The position numbers and the translations under genes are program-made. Below are positions 4,080-5,297 of a DNA stretch of 5,297 nt, piece after piece (position 1 is the stretch's first letter; each line of letters begins with the position of its first letter). The stretch comes from Novosphingobium sp. (lineage in GTDB: Bacteria > Pseudomonadota > Alphaproteobacteria > Sphingomonadales > Sphingomonadaceae): assembly GCA_021299075.1 (NCBI GenBank), contig JAJTFU010000117.1:13224-18520 (forward strand). Direction: 5' to 3'. Under the pieces are notes generated by a model. That model saw only the letters and a list, made by a program, of their open reading frames with translations. It ran no database searches and was not told the DNA's origin.

Positions 4080-5297
4080 CTATTCGAACAGCGCCTTGAG
4101 GTCCTTCTTGAGGATCTTGCCATTGGCGTTGCGCGGCAGGGTTTCAGACAAGAACAGGATCCGCACCGGCACCTTGAACGCGGCCAGGCGCGCCCGGACC
4201 CAGTCCTGCAGCTCGGCCTCGGTGGCCGACTGTCCGGGGGTCAGGTGGACCACGGCGGCAGGTTCCTCGCCCAGGGTGCGGTGCGGAATGCCCACCGCGG
4301 CTGCATCCATGACTGCCGGATGATCATAGAGGACGTTCTCGACCTCGGACGAGTAGATGTTCTCACCGCCGCGGATCACGATATCCTTGGCCCGGTCGGC
4401 GATGTAGCAGAACCCTTCCTCGTCGATCCAGGCCAGGTCTCCGGTGCGGACCCAGCCGTCGATAAAGGTCGCGGCTGTCGCTTCGGGGTTGTTCCAGTAG
4501 CCCTTCACGATCATCGGCCCATTAGCATAGAGCTCGCCGATCTGGCCCGGCGGCAGCTCCCTGCCATCATCGTCCAGCACTTTCAGCTGCGCCACGGCCA
4601 CTGGCGGGCCACAGCTGGTCGGGCGGTTGAGATAGTCCTCGGCCGATAGCCCGGTGACCGTCGCGGTAGTCTCGGTCATGCCCCAGCCGTTGCCCGGGAG
4701 CGCGCCGAACACTTCGCGGATCTTGCGCACCAGATCGGGCGCGGACGGTGCGCCGCCATAGGCGATCGCCTCGATCGAGGAGAGATCGTACTTCTCGCGC
4801 GCCGGATGCTCGATCAGCTGCCAGGCAATGGTCGGTACGCCTCCGGTCGAATTGACCTTCTCGCGCTCGATGATCTGAAAGGCCTTTTCGGGGTCCCACT
4901 TGTACATGAAGATCATCGTGTGGCCCGCCGCGATCGCGCCCATCATCGTCGCCGAACAGGCAGTGGCGTGGAACAGCGGGATCACCGTGAGCAAGACCTT
5001 GCGCGCCGATTCGGGCAGCGGTTCACCCCGCCGCAGCACCTGCCGCGCTGCGCCATAGGCGCTGGAGAAGATGTTGGTGACGAAGTTGCGGTGCGTCCCC
5101 AGCGCGCCCTTGGGATTGCCGGTGGTGCCGGAAGTGTAGAGGATCGTGGCATCGTCATCGGCGGCAATGGTGACGTCGGGCAGATCCTGATCGGGCAAGG
5201 CACTCCAGCTTGACGAGGCTCCAATCACGCTTTCCAGCGCGGCGACGCCGGCCGGCAGATCATCCCGGCGCGAAACGATCACATGGGCCAGGTCCGG
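4080..5297 (-). CDS. Acyl-CoA synthetase / AMP-dependent ligase, N-terminus beyond window
   Basis: A class I adenylate-forming enzyme: it activates a carboxylic acid with ATP to an acyl-adenylate and then usually forms the CoA thioester. The 405 visible residues lack roughly the first 100-150 of a typical 500-560 residue enzyme. Core motifs in order: the P-loop YTSGTTGNPKG (54-64), GWGMTETTATV (204-214), GWVRTGDLAWID (281-292), the hinge IADRAKDIVIRGGENIYSSE (299-318), and LPRNANGK (387-394) with the C-terminal catalytic Lys394. All key residues are intact. Overall appearance resembles fatty-acyl or related CoA ligases (FadD-like), but substrate cannot be read from this portion; aromatic or steroid side-chain acids are also possible, as sphingomonads have many paralogues. 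No signal peptide can be assessed. The stop is TAG at 4082-4080. Confidence 0.9.
   Translation of the reverse strand, partial: PDLAHVIVSRRDDLPAGVAALESVIGASSSWSALPDQDLPDVTIAADDDATILYTSGTTGNPKGALGTHRNFVTNIFSSAYGAARQVLRRGEPLPESARKVLLTVIPLFHATACSATMMGAIAAGHTMIFMYKWDPEKAFQIIEREKVNSTGGVPTIAWQLIEHPAREKYDLSSIEAIAYGGAPSAPDLVRKIREVFGALPGNGWGMTETTATVTGLSAEDYLNRPTSCGPPVAVAQLKVLDDDGRELPPGQIGELYANGPMIVKGYWNNPEATAATFIDGWVRTGDLAWIDEEGFCYIADRAKDIVIRGGENIYSSEVENVLYDHPAVMDAAAVGIPHRTLGEEPAAVVHLTPGQSATEAELQDWVRARLAAFKVPVRILFLSETLPRNANGKILKKDLKALFE

Noticed and set aside
4761..4780. Two overlapping perfect palindromes, GGCGATCGCC and CCTCGATCGAGG
   Set aside because: They lie inside the ligase coding region and are explained by common GC-rich codons for Ser-Ser-Ile-Glu-Ala-Ile-Ala; no sign of a site with function.

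Overview
The window looks like an ordinary housekeeping stretch of a high-GC alphaproteobacterial chromosome, most likely from the order Sphingomonadales. The evidence is strong G/C preference at third codon positions, a GapR (DUF2312) gene, a DUF1244 gene, a RuvC that starts IIIGLDPS and keeps the NGQ/STLKLGQARGV motifs I recall from sphingomonad RuvC proteins, and a small lipoprotein of a type I recall from sphingomonads. Genus cannot be decided from the sequence alone. I see no phage, transposon, CRISPR array, tRNA, rRNA or toxin-antitoxin gene, and no convincing undescribed system.

Layout. Bases 1-2548 hold six genes on the minus strand. In transcription order they are a DUF1244 protein (2548-2213), the nucleoid protein GapR (2168-1932), a YbjQ/UPF0145 protein (1865-1548), YebC (1489-746), the Holliday-junction resolvase RuvC (749-276) and a small lipoprotein cut by the left edge (202-1). 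Gaps are 44, 66 and 58 bases, then a 4-base stop/start overlap between yebC and ruvC, then 73 bases. A 64-base divergent intergenic region separates this block from pyruvate kinase (pyk, plus strand, 2613-4070). The pyk gene converges, with only 9 bases between stop codons, on a minus-strand acyl-CoA synthetase/AMP-dependent ligase (4080-5297) whose N-terminus lies beyond the right edge.

How the genes relate. The minus-strand block groups DNA-topology and recombination functions (GapR, RuvC) with a translation/regulatory factor (YebC) and poorly characterised proteins (DUF1244, YbjQ). Close spacing suggests partial co-transcription, but several leaders contain inverted repeats and possible internal promoters, so expression may be layered. 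Pyk and the ligase are metabolic neighbours with no evident regulatory link.

Most useful observations: (1) ruvC has no ATG, GTG or TTG start that keeps its catalytic Asp; the only sensible start is a CTG overlapping the yebC stop and preceded by a well-spaced GGAG. (2) Pyk carries the Leu/Gln/Lys/Val signature of potassium-independent pyruvate kinases. (3) The ybjQ leader has an 8-bp perfect inverted repeat that abuts the start codon and encloses the Shine-Dalgarno sequence, with a second hairpin nested inside.
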